Positions 52,423 to 61,090 of a DNA stretch of 61,090 nucleotides are shown one piece after another (position 1 is the first letter of the stretch; the number at the start of each line of letters is the position of its first letter). The position numbers and the translations under genes are program-made. The DNA is from Nitrospinota bacterium. GTDB lineage: Bacteria > Nitrospinota_A > UBA7883 > JACRLM01. Location: contig JACRLM010000105.1 of assembly GCA_016235255.1 (NCBI GenBank), positions 1 to 61,090 on the forward strand. Direction: 5' to 3'. Under the pieces are notes generated by a model that was not told where the DNA came from, ran no database searches, and worked only from the letters and a program-made list of their open reading frames with translations.

Positions 52423-54756
52423 ATGCCGGTCCGACAAATTCTTGCCGCCGTTCTTTTCCTTTCCTGCGTGATCTTCGCCGGATTCGTCCTGCGAGCCACG
52501 GACGCCCAAAGCGTTTTCACCGCCGACGGTGTGGTTTTGCAGGAGTTCGACCCCCTGTACCATATGAGGCGGGTGTTCATGACCCTGGCCGGCTATCCCC
52601 ATGTCCCCTATTCCGATCCGTACCTTAATTATCCAGAAGGCTCGGTGGTGATATGGCCGCCCCTTTTCGATCTTTTCGTGGCGGCGGTGAACAAGCTGGC
52701 GGGATATGGTGCGCAGGACACCGGCAAGGTGGAGGCGTTGTCGGCTTATATAGTCCCGGTCATAGGGGCCGTGACGTGCGTTCCCGTATTTTTTATCGCG
52801 CTGGAGATAGCAGGAGCTCCTGCGGCGGCCCTGGCGGCGGTTTTCCTTGCGTTGATCCCGGCGCACATCTTCTACAGCCGGATTGGATTCGTGGACCATC
52901 ATGTGGCGGTGACCTTGATCGAGTGCTTGATGTTACTTTGCGTCCTCAAGGCGCTGGACTCCGGAAACACGAGGAAATGGTGGTGGACATTCCTCGCCGC
53001 TCTGTCCATGGCGGCCGGGTTCGGCGTTTGGAACGGATATATTTTCCATGCCGCCATTCTCGACCTTTACCTGTTCACCCTGCTCATCATGGACTGGAAG
53101 GGCGCCGGATTGAAAGTGGCGCCTGTGATATGGGGGACGCACCTTCCGGCGGCGGCGGCCATGCTCCCCGTGGTCATGGAAACAATTTCGCATGGCGGCA
53201 GGCCCTTTTCGTCGGTCACCACTTCGTTTTTCCATATAGGGATACTCTGCTGTATCGGGCTTGGCGCGGCCGTGTTGAATTGGGGGGCGGCGGCGGGACT
53301 GAAAATGACGTCGTGGAAAGCAAAAATTGGCGTGGGGGCGGCCTTGGCGGCTGGCGTGTGGGCCGCCCTGGACTTTATGACCGAGGCCGTCGTGGAGGGG
53401 ATGGGATGGGTGCTCACCACGGACAAGTTCATGTCTTCGGTGATGGAGTCGCGGCCGGTGATCGCCGGCTTTGAGGCCTGGCATTTTTCCGAAGCGGTAA
53501 TGTCACTTTCAGGTTTCTTCCTAATAATCCCGGTAATGCTTGCGGCCATGTTCCGCAAATGGCGCAAACAAGGGGCCGTGGACGCAAAACAGCTCTTGCT
53601 GGTGGTATGGACGGGTGCGCTTTTTCTGATGACGTTAAAACAACGCCGCTTCGCCGAGACGCTGGCTCCGGCCATGGCCATATTGGCCGGATGGTTCATC
53701 GTGGAAATCCGCGCGGCCCTGGCCGGCCATATCGCGGGGAAGAGCCTTGCTGGCGCTCGCTGGAGCGGGGCGATATCCTTCATGGCCGCGGCCTTGATCT
53801 GCGTTGCGGCCTTTGAACCGTATTACGCGCAATACGCGGCCGATCCGCAAAAACTTCTGGCCGTTTTCGGAGCCATGGACAAATCGGCCGGTAAATCATA
53901 CGACGTAAAAGTGTTCGAAGCCGTCCAGGATTTCCGCAAAGCGGCAGGCCTTGGCAACCCCACGCACAGGGCCATAAGCCCGGCCCCGGCGGTGATGAAT
54001 CATTGGGGGATCGGCCACAAAATACTTTATCTGGCGGACATGCCGGTGGTGGCCTGCAATTTCGGCTCACACGCAGGCGAGGATTCGTATCGGGACTGGG
54101 CGGAGTTCTATATAGAAACGGACGAGGCAAAGGCCGTAAAAATACTGGAGCGGCGGGGCGTACGATATGTTGTGGCCGATTACATGCTAGGCATTGTGGA
54201 CTCCGCCGCGATTTACACGGGGCAGAGCCCGTCGCAATTCCACAGGGCGGTGACGATACCGGGCGCATCGGAGCCGGTAAGCCAGTTATTCCTGCCCAAA
54301 ATGATTGAAACCATTTTTTTCCGCCTGGCCAAACTTGCGGGGTCAGAGACGTCATTGTCCAACGCCAAGGGGGAGAAATTCATTGTTCCGGCGCTCGACA
54401 GGTTTCGGATGATGGTGGACTCTGAAAAAGATGATGACATGGCACAATGGAAATTCTACGAGTTTGTTAATGGGGCGCGCCTTGCAGTCCACGGTGGAAA
54501 ACCAGGTGAACGGCTGGAGATATCGTACTCGTTCAAATCCTCGGCGGGGCGGGAAAGGGTGTACAGAAAAAACGTGGCGGCCGGGCCGGACGGCGTTTTT
54601 CACGCGACTCTTCCATACTCTTCTGAAAAACCGGAATATGGGCAGGTTTCAAAATACAGGTTGTTGGCGCAGGACGGCTTGAAGGACGAATTATTCGTGC
54701 GGGAGAGGGACGTTATCGCCGGAGAAGAAATCACGCATTCATTGCGGAAGAAATAA
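52423..54756 (+). CDS. STT3/AglB-like oligosaccharyltransferase
   Basis: 777 residues: about 11-13 membrane segments, then a periplasmic C-terminal domain. The first acidic motif is FDPLYHMRR (Asp43), close to the archaeal DPYYH pattern, and RIGFVDHHV (Asp158) is the second metal motif. The WWDYG sequon-binding motif is replaced by HWGIG at residues 527-531. STT3 enzymes move lipid-linked oligosaccharide onto Asn of N-x-S/T; the change may alter substrate choice. It is tail-to-tail with the pilin gene. Confidence 0.85.
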   Translation: MPVRQILAAVLFLSCVIFAGFVLRATDAQSVFTADGVVLQEFDPLYHMRRVFMTLAGYPHVPYSDPYLNYPEGSVVIWPPLFDLFVAAVNKLAGYGAQDTGKVEALSAYIVPVIGAVTCVPVFFIALEIAGAPAAALAAVFLALIPAHIFYSRIGFVDHHVAVTLIECLMLLCVLKALDSGNTRKWWWTFLAALSMAAGFGVWNGYIFHAAILDLYLFTLLIMDWKGAGLKVAPVIWGTHLPAAAAMLPVVMETISHGGRPFSSVTTSFFHIGILCCIGLGAAVLNWGAAAGLKMTSWKAKIGVGAALAAGVWAALDFMTEAVVEGMGWVLTTDKFMSSVMESRPVIAGFEAWHFSEAVMSLSGFFLIIPVMLAAMFRKWRKQGAVDAKQLLLVVWTGALFLMTLKQRRFAETLAPAMAILAGWFIVEIRAALAGHIAGKSLAGARWSGAISFMAAALICVAAFEPYYAQYAADPQKLLAVFGAMDKSAGKSYDVKVFEAVQDFRKAAGLGNPTHRAISPAPAVMNHWGIGHKILYLADMPVVACNFGSHAGEDSYRDWAEFYIETDEAKAVKILERRGVRYVVADYMLGIVDSAAIYTGQSPSQFHRAVTIPGASEPVSQLFLPKMIETIFFRLAKLAGSETSLSNAKGEKFIVPALDRFRMMVDSEKDDDMAQWKFYEFVNGARLAVHGGKPGERLEISYSFKSSAGRERVYRKNVAAGPDGVFHATLPYSSEKPEYGQVSKYRLLAQDGLKDELFVRERDVIAGEEITHSLRKK

Positions 54757-54787
54757 AAAAAGGCATGGCGTTTTGCAACACCATGCC
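54755..54787 (-). terminator. Rho-independent terminator of the pilin gene
   Basis: On the minus strand GGCATGG and CCATGCC form a 7-bp stem around 12 bases, followed at once by a run of seven T. It lies about 27 bases past the pilin stop and touches the stop of the oligosaccharyltransferase gene. Confidence 0.85.
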
Positions 54788-54813
54788 CGAACCAAAGACA
54801 GATCAGGTCGCCG

Positions 54814-55185
54814 TTAGGGGACCAAGCCGCCGTTGGCGGAGTTCCACGCAAATGTGCCGGCAGCCTGGCCAGTGCTGTTCTGCAGACAGTTACCGTGATT
54901 GGCGGTCACCTCAAAGTGGGTCGCGTCAACCGTGCCGGCGGTAAGGGTAACGCCAGTTGTCGGCGAGAAGCCGGTGACTGTGGTGGTGGTGGTGTAAGCG
55001 TTATTGTCCGTGAAATAAGCCTCCTGGGCTATCGCGAAGTTGGCCAAGTCGGACTTGGCTGCCGAACAATAGGATTTCGCCCTGTAGGCGGCGAACTGCG
55101 GGATCGCGATGGCGGCCAAAATGCCGATGATCGCCACAACGATCAACAACTCAACGAGTGTAAAGCCTTCTTGCTTGCGCAACAT
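54814..55185 (-). CDS. pilA: type IVa major pilin
   Basis: 123 residues from ATG at 55185, preceded by GGAGG at nine bases; the longer frame lacks this. The prepilin leader is MLRKQEG with PilD cleavage before FTLVELLIVVAIIGILAAIAIPQF, and the conserved Glu5 of the mature protein is present. Cys40 and Cys100 can form the C-terminal disulphide loop. One N-S-T sequon (Asn103, precursor numbering) sits beside it. An STT3-like gene is adjacent, so N-glycosylation of the pilin is possible (inference). Confidence 0.93.
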   Translation of the reverse strand: MLRKQEGFTLVELLIVVAIIGILAAIAIPQFAAYRAKSYCSAAKSDLANFAIAQEAYFTDNNAYTTTTTVTGFSPTTGVTLTAGTVDATHFEVTANHGNCLQNSTGQAAGTFAWNSANGGLVP

Positions 55186-55259
55186 GTTGTAATTCCTCCC
55201 AATTATATAAATGAGTTTCCTATTAGCGGGCTTTATCACCCGCTGTTGCCAATGTATAT

Positions 55260-55275
55260 TTCAATGCTTATGCCA
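55260..55275 (-). promoter_or_regulatory. possible sigma-54-like promoter of pilA
   Basis: On the minus strand TGGCATAAGCATTGAA resembles TGGCAC-N5-TTGCW but has GA where the -12 GC is expected. Many pilA genes are sigma-54 dependent, which is why it is listed. The rest of the pilA leader holds a small hairpin (AGCGGG with CCCGCT). Confidence 0.25.
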
Positions 55276-55417
55276 TAATGGGCAAAGTGACGAGACAATA
55301 ATCTCTCGCAACTCATTTCAACTGGATTATCAATATGTTAACCTCAATAAGGAGGAGACGATTTAATCAAATCATCACTTTTTCAAGTTTAGAACCAATT
55401 CAAACCAACCCTTTAAA

Positions 55418-55432
55418 TGACACTTATTGTCA
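55418..55432. promoter_or_regulatory. inverted repeat TGACA-N5-TGTCA in the pilA/PHP gap
   Basis: A perfect 5-bp inverted repeat lies about 145 bases upstream of the possible pilA -24 element and about 230 bases upstream of the PHP gene. It could be an activator or repressor site for either. The 55186-55658 gap holds no gene I can support. Confidence 0.3.
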
Positions 55433-55658
55433 GGACATTTGACCATCCACCTTTAAGAAAAGCATAACTTGCTGTTTTTACTCAACTATTCCGGGATTTA
55501 CGGTGACTAAAAATGTCATGGAAAACCAGTCTTCCCATGGATCATCATGGCGCAACTTGTCACCAGGTTCATCGCTATTGCCATATATGTTTGAATGATA
55601 TATTCTTATCTTCGGGTACCATGGTTGTTATCAACCTCTTCATATAAGGATGATTCGT

Positions 55659-56300
55659 GTGATAGACCTGCACACTCACTCCCTTTTCTCCGACGGTGAA
55701 CTTATACCCTCCGAGCTTGTCCGGAGGGCCGAAGCGATCGGCTACAGGACCATTGCGATCACCGACCATGTGGACTATTCCAATTACGGCGCGGTTATCC
55801 CCGCCATCGCCCGGTTCGCGGCCGAAATGGCCGTTGCGCCCATAAAAGTCCTGCCCGGCGCGGAGATCACCCACGCTCCGCCATGGCAGATAGGAAAGCT
55901 TGTGCGCCTGTGCAGGGAAGCCGGGGCGAAGATAGTTGTCGTGCATGGCGAGACCATCGTCGAACCAGTGGCCCCAGGGACCAACAAGGCCGCCATTGAA
56001 GCTTGCGTGGACATTCTGGCCCATCCCGGCCTTATCAGCGAGGAGGAGGCGGCCCTGGCGGCGAAAAACGGAGTGGCTCTGGAGATAAGCGGCCGAGGCG
56101 GGCACAGCTTCACCAACGGCCATGTGGCCGCCATTGCGCGCAAATGCGGGGCGGGGCTTGTTTTCAACACAGATACGCATTCCCCCCGCGACCTTATGGG
56201 CCGCCAGACCGCCACAGGTGTAGCGCGCGGGGCTGGAATGACGGAAGAAGAAATCGCCGCCATGTTCGCCCTGTCCGAAAAGATATCCGGGCGACCGTGA
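55659..56300 (+). CDS. PHP-domain phosphoesterase
   Basis: About 213 residues. The GTG at 55659 is preferred because it gives the usual PHP start ([13 protein letters not shown]) with AAGGA eight bases upstream; the ATG at 55650 has no spacing. Metal-binding motifs are DLHTHS, TDHVD, GAEI, VVHGET, DILAHP and NTDTHS. Family members include histidinol phosphatase and RNase AM-like enzymes; histidine biosynthesis is not indicated by neighbours. The substrate is unknown. Confidence 0.85.
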   Translation: MIDLHTHSLFSDGELIPSELVRRAEAIGYRTIAITDHVDYSNYGAVIPAIARFAAEMAVAPIKVLPGAEITHAPPWQIGKLVRLCREAGAKIVVVHGETIVEPVAPGTNKAAIEACVDILAHPGLISEEEAALAAKNGVALEISGRGGHSFTNGHVAAIARKCGAGLVFNTDTHSPRDLMGRQTATGVARGAGMTEEEIAAMFALSEKISGRP

Positions 56301-56377
56301 TTTTTTGAGCCGCTTGAAACGATGGCGCCCAATCATGGCATCGCCGGTTCCAACTGAAAAAATTTGGGAGGAAGTTT

Positions 56378-58432
56378 GTGACCAAACGTGGACTTGTGAG
56401 CGTTTATGGCCCGGTGATTATCGCCGCCGTCACTCTAAAACTCATCGTTTCTCCGGCCTTGTCCATGGCGGACAAATCGGATCCCCGCTCGCTGACGGAG
56501 CTGTCCATCGAGGACCTGATGGACGTAAAAGTGGTCACCGCATCAAAAAAGGAGGAGAGCGCCTTCGGGTCCACCTCCGCCATCCGCGTGCTGACCCATG
56601 ACGACATCATAAGGAGCGGCGCCACAAACATCCCGGAGGCGTTGCGCCTGGTCCCCGGCCTGTACGTCGCGCGCAAGGACTCGAACAATTACGTCATCAC
56701 GTCAAGGGGCTACAGCGACCTTCCTTTCACCGACAAGCTGCTGGTGATGATAGACGGAAGGTCCATCCATTCCCCCACCTTCTCACAGGTGTGGTGGCCA
56801 GCCGTGAACTATCCTCTGGACGATGTGGAAAGGATAGAGGTGATCTTGGGGCCGGGCTCCGCCCTTTGGGGCGCCAACGCCAGCAACGGGATAATAAACA
56901 TAATCACAAAAAGCGCCTCGAAGACCGCCGGGCCGATGGTGAGCGCCGGGGGAGGGTCCCAGGAAAAATGGTTCGGGACGGCCCGCTATGGGTGGGAAAT
57001 GGGGGGAAATTCCTCCGCCAGCGCCTATTTCACCGGCTCCGGGTCGGATCGGGGGAGGGTGATAAACGACGTGTGGTCGGACAATCCCGCCGACGGGGGC
57101 GAACTGTATAACAAGAGCCGGAACATGCAGGCCGGATTCCGGGCCGACTGGAGCGGGGCCGATTCGAGGATTTCGCTTCACGGCGACATATATGACAACA
57201 CAAGCGGCTCCGAAGGGGACGTTTACAAGTCATTGTCCGAAGGTGTGGTCAGATATGAGAATGACGACAAATACAATGGGAAGAACATCCTTTTGAGGGC
57301 CGAGCGGACATTGTCCGAAAACCTGGCGGCGTCGTTCCAGACTTACTATGACAGCACTCACATCAACAAAATATTCTTTGAAGAGGCGTTGGACACGGGG
57401 GATGTGGAGGCCCAGCTTGCATACCGCGGGATTACGAATCACACTCTGACGGCGGGGCTGAACTACCGGGTGTCCGCTTCCGGTTTCACCAGCACGGACG
57501 CCGTGATAATGCCCGACGTGACGAACAATCTGTACGGCTTTTTCGCCAAGAACGAATATACGGCCATGGGCGGGAAATTGAAATTGTCGCTGGAGGCGAA
57601 GGCGGAAAAGAACGATTTCACCGACTGGGCGTTCCAGCCCGCGTTCAAGGCGGCCTGGGTGGAGAATGACTGGATGACATGGTTCTCCGTGGAGAAATCG
57701 GCCCGGCTTTCCAATCCCGTCAACAAGGACTTCTTGTGGAACTGGCAGTATGACGCCGGCTCGGAGGTGACTCCCACCGTTTACCGCATCACCGGTTCGG
57801 AATGGGGGAACACGGAGGAGTTTTATTCCATCGAGGCCGGAATAAGGTTCAAGCCTTTGGAGAAGGTGTTTGTGGACATCTCCTCCTATTACAACCAGTC
57901 GCCAAACGTGATGGACTTCACCGACACGGGCGATCCTGTGTACGCGGACTCGCCGCAGCCGCACTATGTGCAGGACCTGGAATTCATCAACCTGTACGAG
58001 GGGATATCATACGGGGCCGAAGCTGTGGTCCGGGCCGACGTGGCCGGATGGGCGAGGATATACTTAGGGTACGCCTATAACAGGATGGCCATAAAGCCCA
58101 AGCCGGGCCAGGAAGGGCACCAGACGGAGGCGGACTGGGTTAACACCGGCACGCCGCCGGAAATTTTCCGGGCGGGCCTTTTCCTGGACTTGCCATACAG
58201 GTTCAAGTTCGACACGGTGGTGTACATCACCGGGGCGGCTCCGGGGATCACCGCCCAATATTACAACAGGCTTGATTTGAGGCTTTCATACCGGCCGGCC
58301 GAGAATTTCGAGGTGGCCGTGGTGGGCAGGAACCTGGGGGCGCCCCTTCATTTCGAGCACGAGCCTGTGATGCAGGAAGACTCCAGCTGGATAAGCCAGG
58401 ATTTCTACGTGAAACTGACATACGGGATGTAA
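56378..58432 (+). CDS. TonB-dependent outer-membrane receptor
   Basis: 684 residues from GTG with GGAGG six bases upstream. After a signal peptide and the short motif LTELSIEDLMDVKVVTASKKEE (which may include the TonB box), the plug domain runs IRVLTHDDIIRSGATNIPEALRLVPGLYV to GINIIT-like INIITKSAS. A beta-barrel follows and ends YVKLTYGM. It belongs to the receptor type found with YfiR-like and sensor genes, as here. The ligand (siderophore, cobalamin or sugar) is not shown by the sequence. Confidence 0.9.
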   Translation: MTKRGLVSVYGPVIIAAVTLKLIVSPALSMADKSDPRSLTELSIEDLMDVKVVTASKKEESAFGSTSAIRVLTHDDIIRSGATNIPEALRLVPGLYVARKDSNNYVITSRGYSDLPFTDKLLVMIDGRSIHSPTFSQVWWPAVNYPLDDVERIEVILGPGSALWGANASNGIINIITKSASKTAGPMVSAGGGSQEKWFGTARYGWEMGGNSSASAYFTGSGSDRGRVINDVWSDNPADGGELYNKSRNMQAGFRADWSGADSRISLHGDIYDNTSGSEGDVYKSLSEGVVRYENDDKYNGKNILLRAERTLSENLAASFQTYYDSTHINKIFFEEALDTGDVEAQLAYRGITNHTLTAGLNYRVSASGFTSTDAVIMPDVTNNLYGFFAKNEYTAMGGKLKLSLEAKAEKNDFTDWAFQPAFKAAWVENDWMTWFSVEKSARLSNPVNKDFLWNWQYDAGSEVTPTVYRITGSEWGNTEEFYSIEAGIRFKPLEKVFVDISSYYNQSPNVMDFTDTGDPVYADSPQPHYVQDLEFINLYEGISYGAEAVVRADVAGWARIYLGYAYNRMAIKPKPGQEGHQTEADWVNTGTPPEIFRAGLFLDLPYRFKFDTVVYITGAAPGITAQYYNRLDLRLSYRPAENFEVAVVGRNLGAPLHFEHEPVMQEDSSWISQDFYVKLTYGM

Positions 58433-58474
58433 GAGCCAGGCCGGCCTGGGCGGCAAAACCTGAATTGACGGCAA

Positions 58475-59050
58475 ATGAGCCCAAACAGACTTTTACGAAC
58501 TGTTGTTCCGGCCGCAATTGCGCTGCTGGCGCTTTTCTGCCAAGCCGTTCTGGCCGGCGAGGCGGCGCTTCCGCAGCAAATCAAGGCGGCGTTCATTTAC
58601 AGGTTCACGTTTTACGTGACCTGGCCGGAAAAAAGCTTCGCCAATCAGTCCTCCCCGTTCGTCATATGGGCGCCGGAAAAGAACGAAATATACACCCACC
58701 TTCTTGAGACAGTGGCCGGGAAGACCGCCCAGGGGCGCCATATCGAGGTAAAAAGATATATCTGGCCCCAGGACCTGAAGGGGGCAGCCCATATCATTTA
58801 TGTGGGGAAAACCCAGGTAAAGGATATGGACAAGCTTGTCCATGCGGCCGAGGCTTTCACACCGGGGGTGTTCATCGTCAGTGAATCGTCCGGCGCCGAA
58901 TGGAGCGGGGCATCCCTTAATTTCATCACGGAAAAAGACAGGGTGCGTTTTCAGATCAACATGGATCCGGCCAAAAAATCGGGGCTTTCCATAAGCTCCA
59001 AGCTTTTGCGGCTGGCGACAACTGTGACAGGCATGGAGGTGGAAAAATGA
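58475..59050 (+). CDS. YfiR-like periplasmic protein (DUF4154)
   Basis: 191 residues with a signal peptide ending about AGEAA. The DUF4154 pattern is clear: QIKAAFIYRFTFYVTWPEKSF near the start, FVIWAPEK, then HIIYVGKTQ and GLSISSKLLRLATTV at the end. YfiR in Pseudomonas inhibits the diguanylate cyclase YfiN; here the partner is the histidine kinase gene, which it overlaps by four bases. It probably senses a periplasmic signal and modulates the kinase (inference). Confidence 0.9.
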   Translation: MSPNRLLRTVVPAAIALLALFCQAVLAGEAALPQQIKAAFIYRFTFYVTWPEKSFANQSSPFVIWAPEKNEIYTHLLETVAGKTAQGRHIEVKRYIWPQDLKGAAHIIYVGKTQVKDMDKLVHAAEAFTPGVFIVSESSGAEWSGASLNFITEKDRVRFQINMDPAKKSGLSISSKLLRLATTVTGMEVEK

Positions 59051-60975
59051 GCGGTTTGAAGCATATGGCCTCCAGAATGCCCCTCAAGTGGCAGATGACC
59101 TCCATCATACTGCTCACAAGCTTCGCCGCGTCGCTTTTCATCATAGTGGCGTACGTGGTGTTCGACATAACGTACTTCATTAATTACCTTGAACGCGAAA
59201 TGGCGGTGGACACCACCGTGGCGGCAAGCCAGAGCGAATCTGCCATCATGTTCAACGACCAGCGGGCCGCTGAGGACATACTAAAGGCCTTCAGCCACAA
59301 CAAGCATATCCGTAGCATCGTGATATTCACCCCTTCCGGCGGGCGGTTCGCCTCCTATGTGTCCCCCGAAGCGGCGGCGGCCCCGCCCGGCGCGGCCGGA
59401 CTGAGGGACGGATTCTCGATGGGATGGAGCAAAGCTTCGTACACAAGGCAGATCACCACCGGCCGCGAGCGGGTCGGCTGGATTGTCATGGAGGCGAACC
59501 TTACCGGCCTGTTCGAACGCCTCCAGTGGCAGGCGCTCGTCTTCGCGGTCACCATGATTGTCCTGGCTCCGGCGGCTTTCCTTCTGTCCATAAAGCTCCA
59601 GCGCCTGGTTTCCGAGCCGGTGCTAAGGCTGGCAAGCCTGGCGCGGCAGATATCGGCCGGGCAGTCATATCCGGAAAGGGCGCAACAGGCGGGAGAAAAC
59701 GAGATCGGCGACCTTGTGAACGCGTTCAACGAGATGCTCGGCCAGATACAAAGCCGCGACAGGATGCTTATGGAGCGCGCCGAAGCGCTGGAGGCGCAAG
59801 TGGCCTCGCGCACTGGGGAACTGGCCGTGTCCAACTCAAAATTAAAGTCGGAACTGGAGGAGAGGATATCAATCCAGGAGGCGCTGCTTTCGGCTAAAGA
59901 ACAGGCGGAACAGGCAACGAAGATAAAAGACAAGTTCGTTTCGCTGGTGGCGCATGACCTGAAATCGCCCCTGACGTCCATCAACGGCCTGCTGAGCCTG
60001 GCATACAGCGACATCGCCGGCATGGAGGCCGGTTCCGGCAAGCTGATCGCGCGAGCCCTTACAATCGGCCAGCAGATGGCCAACATGGTGGACGAGCTTT
60101 TGGACCTGAGCAGGCTGCAAAGCGGGATGATAAAACCGGAATTGAAGTTCACGGAAAGCCGCAACGTGATCCTGGACGCCGTCATGAAGGTCCAGTTCAT
60201 CGTGGAAAGCAAGGGGATCAAGATAGTGAACAGGGTGGAGGAGGGCAAAAGGATATACACCGATCCTTACCTTTTCGGCGAAGTGATCGTCAACCTGCTT
60301 TCCAACGCCGCAAAATTCAGCCACCCGGGGGGCGAAATAAGCATTTTCACCCCGCCGGACATGGACACAACCATCGCGGTAAGCGACAACGGCATTGGCA
60401 TCCCGCCCAAAATTCTTGCGGCGATATTCGATCACGGCGAATATACTTCCAGAAAGGGAACGGCGGGTGAGATGGGCACCGGGCTTGGCCTTCCGCTTTC
60501 ACAGGACATAATGAAAGCCATGGGAGGATCGCTCCGGGCCGAGTCTGAAGACGGGAAAGGCGCCGTCTTCTTCGCCACGCTCCCCTTTGTCCGGCCCAAA
60601 GCGCTGATCGTGGACGACGACAGGGAAATGAGGCTTCTGCTAACAAGGCTTTTAAGCAAGTTTGACGTGGAAATCGCGCAGGCCGCAAACGGCAGGGAGG
60701 CCATCTGGGCGCTGGAAAACGGCGGGGCGCACCTTGTCATATCGGACATGTACATGCCAGAGATGGACGGCCTGCGCCTTTTGGAATACGTCAGGAAGCA
60801 TCCGAAGCTCAATTCCCTGGCCTTCATCGTCATCACTTCGTCGGACGGCAAGGATGTCAAGGAAAAGGCTTTTGCGACGGGGGCCGACGATTTTATCTCC
60901 AGGCCGTTTAACATGGACGAGTTTTTCCCCCGGATAGCGAGGTTTCTGCACGCGTTGCCTCACGGGAAAAGGTAA
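59047..60975 (+). CDS. hybrid histidine kinase with CHASE8-type sensor
   Basis: 642 residues. One N-terminal membrane helix (about 14-39), a periplasmic CHASE8 domain (AIMFNDQRAAEDILKAFSHN, IFTPSGGRFASYV), a second helix (about 165-185), HAMP, a coiled coil, HisKA with phospho-acceptor His303 (VAHDLKSP), HATPase (LSNAAKF, DNGIGIP, GTGLGLPLS) and a C-terminal receiver with Asp567 (ISDMYMPEMDG). No output domain is present, so signal passes through a phosphorelay or stays within the receiver. It overlaps the YfiR-like gene, and the TonB receptor lies upstream. Confidence 0.93.
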   Translation: MSGLKHMASRMPLKWQMTSIILLTSFAASLFIIVAYVVFDITYFINYLEREMAVDTTVAASQSESAIMFNDQRAAEDILKAFSHNKHIRSIVIFTPSGGRFASYVSPEAAAAPPGAAGLRDGFSMGWSKASYTRQITTGRERVGWIVMEANLTGLFERLQWQALVFAVTMIVLAPAAFLLSIKLQRLVSEPVLRLASLARQISAGQSYPERAQQAGENEIGDLVNAFNEMLGQIQSRDRMLMERAEALEAQVASRTGELAVSNSKLKSELEERISIQEALLSAKEQAEQATKIKDKFVSLVAHDLKSPLTSINGLLSLAYSDIAGMEAGSGKLIARALTIGQQMANMVDELLDLSRLQSGMIKPELKFTESRNVILDAVMKVQFIVESKGIKIVNRVEEGKRIYTDPYLFGEVIVNLLSNAAKFSHPGGEISIFTPPDMDTTIAVSDNGIGIPPKILAAIFDHGEYTSRKGTAGEMGTGLGLPLSQDIMKAMGGSLRAESEDGKGAVFFATLPFVRPKALIVDDDREMRLLLTRLLSKFDVEIAQAANGREAIWALENGGAHLVISDMYMPEMDGLRLLEYVRKHPKLNSLAFIVITSSDGKDVKEKAFATGADDFISRPFNMDEFFPRIARFLHALPHGKR

Positions 60976-61090
60976 CCGAAGGGGGCGTGGATTTTCGCCT
61001 CATGGTTCATTGGCCCATAACTCATTAAAAAGCCTCCTGAGTATTTTTTCAAATTCTTTTCTCAAGTGGAAGGGATTGAGCGTGCCATGG
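60976..61090. other. right edge, no gene seen
   Basis: The last 115 bases hold no frame I can support. A modest hairpin may exist near the kinase stop, but nothing decisive. Confidence 0.4.

Overview
The window reads as a chromosome segment of a Gram-negative, high-GC bacterium. The evidence is Lgt, a CsgG-like lipoprotein, an outer-membrane porin, a TonB-dependent receptor, a type IV pilin and a large surface-glycan locus. The lineage cannot be fixed from sequence alone. The mix of sigma-54 nitrogen control, SPASM radical-SAM proteins in a glycan locus and an AglB/STT3-like oligosaccharyltransferase would suit an uncultured Nitrospinota/Nitrospirota/Desulfobacterota-type organism (low confidence). 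No rRNA, tRNA, CRISPR, phage or insertion sequence was seen.

Layout. (1) 1-1015: a visibly AT-rich edge with a gene start running off the left end, an ankyrin-like remnant and two small membrane proteins (DUF4190-like, DUF2752). (2) 1077-7213: housekeeping genes (rluD, lgt, panC), a MntA/HepT toxin-antitoxin pair, a frameshifted zinc alcohol dehydrogenase, a CsgG-like lipoprotein and a radical-SAM/SPASM protein overlapping panC. (3) 7237-20493, minus strand: a tightly packed operon running DegT aminotransferase, AsnB, two-domain dehydrogenase, formyltransferase, NodB-like deacetylase, formyltransferase, WbqC, a 46-residue small ORF, two radical-SAM/SPASM proteins, a cytoplasmic beta-propeller, and a methyltransferase/radical-SAM fusion. 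(4) 20747-43342: the rest of the glycan island, with a second AsnB, two SDR epimerases, methyltransferases, glycosyltransferases, a two-propeller NHL protein, a fused WlbA-WlbB enzyme and a UDP-GlcNAc 2-epimerase. (5) 43400-44761: an orphan OppF-type ATPase with a predicted leaderless transcript, then a palindrome-rich intergenic stretch. (6) 44762-48006: porin, glnB and glnA, all reading leftward behind a good sigma-54 promoter. (7) 48287-55185: glgB, a GT-C/TPR membrane protein, an STT3-like oligosaccharyltransferase and a type IVa pilin. (8) 55659-60975: PHP phosphoesterase, TonB receptor, YfiR-like protein and a CHASE8 hybrid histidine kinase.

How it fits together. The fused WlbA-WlbB, the 2-epimerase, a DegT aminotransferase, two AsnB-type amidotransferases and SDR epimerases resemble the gene set for 2,3-diacetamido-2,3-dideoxy-uronic acid and uronamide sugars in Pseudomonas and Bordetella O-antigens. 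Two formyltransferases bracket a NodB-fold deacetylase, which recalls the transient formylation logic of ArnA/ArnD. No Wzx, Wzy, Wzm or Wzt is present, so export and polymerisation genes lie elsewhere. The least explained elements are a roughly 110-125-residue domain found in four proteins at different positions, the radical-SAM cluster with its small ORF and cytoplasmic propellers, and an STT3 protein with an altered WWDYG motif beside a pilin that carries one N-S-T sequon.
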